From Thermaerobacter marianensis (GTDB lineage: Bacteria > Bacillota > Sulfobacillia > DYIH01), in NCBI GenBank assembly GCA_020723785.1, contig DYIH01000084.1:1-7018 (forward strand): DNA of 7,018 nucleotides, read 5' to 3'. Within the stretch, counting starts at the first letter, position 1. Each line of letters begins with the position of its first letter. Both the position numbers and the translations under genes were made by a program. Below the pieces are notes generated by a model. The model was not told the origin of the DNA. It saw only the letters and a list, made by a program, of their open reading frames with translations, and made no database searches. Shown piece after piece: positions 5,532 to 7,018 of this stretch.

Positions 5532-6034
5532 GGCCGGGGCCGCCCCGGCTCGCGGCCCAACCCCAGCATTGCCAGAACCGCCTCCGCTTCCGCTTGCATC
5601 CGTGCCTCCTCCTCCGGAGTCTCGTGATCGTAACCCAGCAGGTGCAGCGCGCCGTGCACGGCCAGGAAGCCCATTTCCCGGGCCAGGCTGTGGCCGAAAT
5701 CCCGGGCCTGCCGCCGGGCCCGCGGCAGGGAGATGACCACGTCGCCCAGCAGGAGCGGCGGCCCGTTCACCGCCCTACCGCCCGGCCGCACGAACGGTCC
5801 GGCCAGTTCGCCAGGCTCACAAAGCGGGAAGGAAAGCACGTCGGTCGGACGGTCAACGCCCCGGTACTCCCGGTTCAAGGCGTGGATTTCGGCGTCGCCG
5901 ACGATGGACAGGCTGACCTCCGCCGCCGACAGGCCGGCCCGCTCGAGCACCCGTTCGATGCCGGCGACGGCCGCCTCCCGCGCGACGTCTTCGCCGGGTT
6001 CAAGCGCCACGCTTGCGCTGAACCGTACCGCCAT
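5528..6034 (-). CDS. ybeY: Endoribonuclease YbeY
   Basis: The 168-residue product matches the single-domain zinc-dependent RNase needed for 16S rRNA 3'-end maturation and 70S quality control in characterised bacteria. Diagnostic sequence: NREYRGVDRPTDVLSFP (54-70), LLLGDVVISLPRA (95-107) and the zinc motif H127-x3-H131-x5-H137 in FLAVHGALHLLGYDH. The start MAVRFSASV at ATG 6034 is chosen because it places the family's N-terminal strand correctly and has a G-rich ribosome site upstream. The reading frame is open much further (to 6190), but that extension is Arg-rich and antisense-like in composition, lying inside the pgpH tail frame. It overlaps the end of pgpH by 35 bases and the start of dgkA by 4, indicating translational coupling. 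Era two genes downstream acts on the same rRNA end. Confidence 0.95.
   Translation of the reverse strand: MAVRFSASVALEPGEDVAREAAVAGIERVLERAGLSAAEVSLSIVGDAEIHALNREYRGVDRPTDVLSFPLCEPGELAGPFVRPGGRAVNGPPLLLGDVVISLPRARRQARDFGHSLAREMGFLAVHGALHLLGYDHETPEEEARMQAEAEAVLAMLGLGREPGRPRP
5533..5549. promoter_or_regulatory. GC hairpin over the dgkA translation start region
   Basis: GCCGGGGC (5533-5540) and GCCCCGGC (5542-5549) form a perfect 8-base inverted repeat with one base between, so in RNA a seven-pair stem with a three-base loop is likely. It lies 1 base upstream of the dgkA ATG, encodes the end of YbeY (GRPRP), and would bury the only G-rich bases that could act as the dgkA ribosome site. Ribosomes finishing ybeY would open it. 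The effect on dgkA expression is inference. Confidence 0.5.
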
Positions 6035-7018
6035 CGGCCGACCGTCCCCCCCGCCGGGCCCGGCCTGGGATCGCCCCGGCGCCGGACGCGACGGCGCGAA
6101 CCGGCGCGTCTGCCGCCTCCGTAGCTCCCGGGTAGGTGCCCCCCGCTTCGTTCGCCGCCCTGCCATCCCCGGTCCCCGGCGCCGCGCCATCCCCCGGGCC
6201 GGACGCCTCTCGATCCCCTCGGCCGGCCGCCGCGCCCTGCGCGGAATCCGCTCGCTCGACCCCCGCCGGCCTCGGCGCCGCGGCGGTTTCCTCCCTCCCG
6301 GAGGGCGGCGGCAGCGCCGCGGGTTGGCGTTCGGCCGCCCCCCGCTGGGCCGGGTCGGAGGCGGGGTATTCGACGCGGGCGTGGAAGACCCCGCTCAGCA
6401 CCTGGAAGAAGGCCTCGGCGATCTTGTCCAGATCCCTGAGGGTCAGGTCGCACTGGTCGAGTTGGCGGTCTTCCAGCCGCGCCTTGATGACGCGGCGGAC
6501 GACCGCCTGCACCCGGCCCGGCGTCGGCCGCGACAGCGAACGCACCGCTGCTTCGGCGGCGTCGGCCAGCATGACGATGGCCGTCTCGCGGGACTGGGGC
6601 ACGGGCCCCACATGGCGGAAGCCCGCCTGGTCTACCTCACCGTCGCTGGCCGCCGCGGCCCGCTGGTAGAAGTAAGAGATCAGGCAGGTGCCGTGGTGTT
6701 CCGGGATGAACCGGAGGATCTCCTCCGGCAGGCGGTACCGGCGCGCCAGCTCGATGCCCTCCTTGACGTGGGCGGTGACGATCAGGGCGCTCAGGTGTGG
6801 GGAAAGCTTGTCATGGGGGTTGTGGCCCCCGGACTGGTTCTCGACGAAGAACTCGGGCCGCTTGATCTTGCCCACGTCATGGTAATAGGCGCCCACCCGC
6901 GCCAGCAGGCCGTTGGCCCCCACCGCCTCCGCGCCGGCCTCGGCCAGGTTGGCCACCAGCAGGCTGTGGTGGTAGGTGCCCGGCGCCTCCAGGAGCAGGC
7001 GGCGCAGCAGGGGCTGGT
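6000..7018 (-). CDS. pgpH: PgpH/YqfF-type HD-domain c-di-AMP phosphodiesterase, C-terminal part (partial)
   Basis: The gene enters from the right edge; 338 codons are visible, so the extracellular domain and membrane helices of this 7TM-HD family lie outside. The HD domain is intact: RRLLLEAPGTYHHSLLVANLAE (H16/H17 in window numbering), AYYHDVGKIKRP (H46-D47), SPHLS...TAHVKEG (H74, H83), FIPEHHGT (H107-H108) and MLADAAEAAVRS (D152), which cover the metal ligands expected of the family. In Listeria PgpH this domain hydrolyses c-di-AMP to pApA. Family members normally stop soon after FHARVEYP (residue 218); here about 120 Ala/Gly/Pro/Arg-rich residues follow before TGA at 6002-6000, running over the ybeY start. 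The tail is continuous in this frame, with no hint of a known domain. It could be a disordered extension or the result of a lost stop codon. Confidence 0.92.
   Translation of the reverse strand, partial: QPLLRRLLLEAPGTYHHSLLVANLAEAGAEAVGANGLLARVGAYYHDVGKIKRPEFFVENQSGGHNPHDKLSPHLSALIVTAHVKEGIELARRYRLPEEILRFIPEHHGTCLISYFYQRAAAASDGEVDQAGFRHVGPVPQSRETAIVMLADAAEAAVRSLSRPTPGRVQAVVRRVIKARLEDRQLDQCDLTLRDLDKIAEAFFQVLSGVFHARVEYPASDPAQRGAAERQPAALPPPSGREETAAAPRPAGVERADSAQGAAAGRGDREASGPGDGAAPGTGDGRAANEAGGTYPGATEAADAPVRAVASGAGAIPGRARRGGRSADGGTVQRKRGA

Noticed and set aside
6035..6190. 52-residue N-terminal extension of YbeY
   Set aside because: It is Arg/Gly/Pro-rich sequence inside the PgpH tail; the YbeY fold begins at MAVRFSASV with a suitable ribosome site.
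1..7018. CRISPR array, tRNA/rRNA genes, transposase or defence/toxin-antitoxin genes
   Set aside because: No spaced repeats, RNA gene signatures or such protein motifs were found; apart from the described short gaps, coding sequence accounts for the window.

Overview
The window reads as ordinary chromosomal core from a high-GC Gram-positive anaerobe-type bacterium of the Bacillota (Clostridia-like; high-GC lineages such as Moorellaceae or Peptococcaceae are plausible, but the sequence does not name a taxon). The evidence is the minus-strand gene order pgpH/yqfF - ybeY - dgkA - era - recO, a classic Bacillota cluster, together with purine-rich Shine-Dalgarno sites, frequent GTG starts, a compact intrinsic terminator and a Gram-positive type DgkA. 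Nearly every gene runs on the minus strand, so transcription goes from high to low coordinates.

Layout in the direction of transcription. Positions 7018-6000 hold the C-terminal part of a PgpH-type HD phosphodiesterase with an unusually long disordered tail. It overlaps ybeY (6034-5528), which overlaps dgkA (5531-4917) by ATGA, which overlaps era (4920-3943) by GTGA. These four form one tightly coupled unit. A 114-base gap with a tandem 23-bp repeat and a TATAAT box separates era from mgtE (3828-2530). Then come recO (2487-1690), a DUF4342/UBA-like protein (1601-939) and a 39-residue one-helix membrane protein missed by ordinary length cutoffs (859-740), closed by a strong intrinsic terminator (717-688). 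A new promoter (683-655) then drives a ResA/TlpA-like membrane-anchored thioredoxin (632-63). Its stop codon interlocks, in the tetranucleotide CTAG, with the stop of a convergent plus-strand gene of which only the last 21 hydrophobic codons are visible (1-66).

How the genes work together. YbeY (rRNA maturation) and Era (30S assembly GTPase) act on the same ribosomal process. PgpH (c-di-AMP breakdown in known homologues) and DgkA (undecaprenol or diacylglycerol phosphorylation) are membrane and envelope housekeeping. RecO is recombinational repair. MgtE is a Mg2+ channel that looks interposed between era and recO with its own promoter. ResA-like thioredoxins reduce apocytochrome c or similar exported disulfides.

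I see no defence system, mobile element with a transposase, CRISPR array or RNA gene. The points most worth a second look are an in-frame repetitive insert inside Era, the phased repeat and promoter array before mgtE, a hairpin over the dgkA translation start, the 39-codon membrane ORF, and low-complexity tails on three neighbouring proteins.
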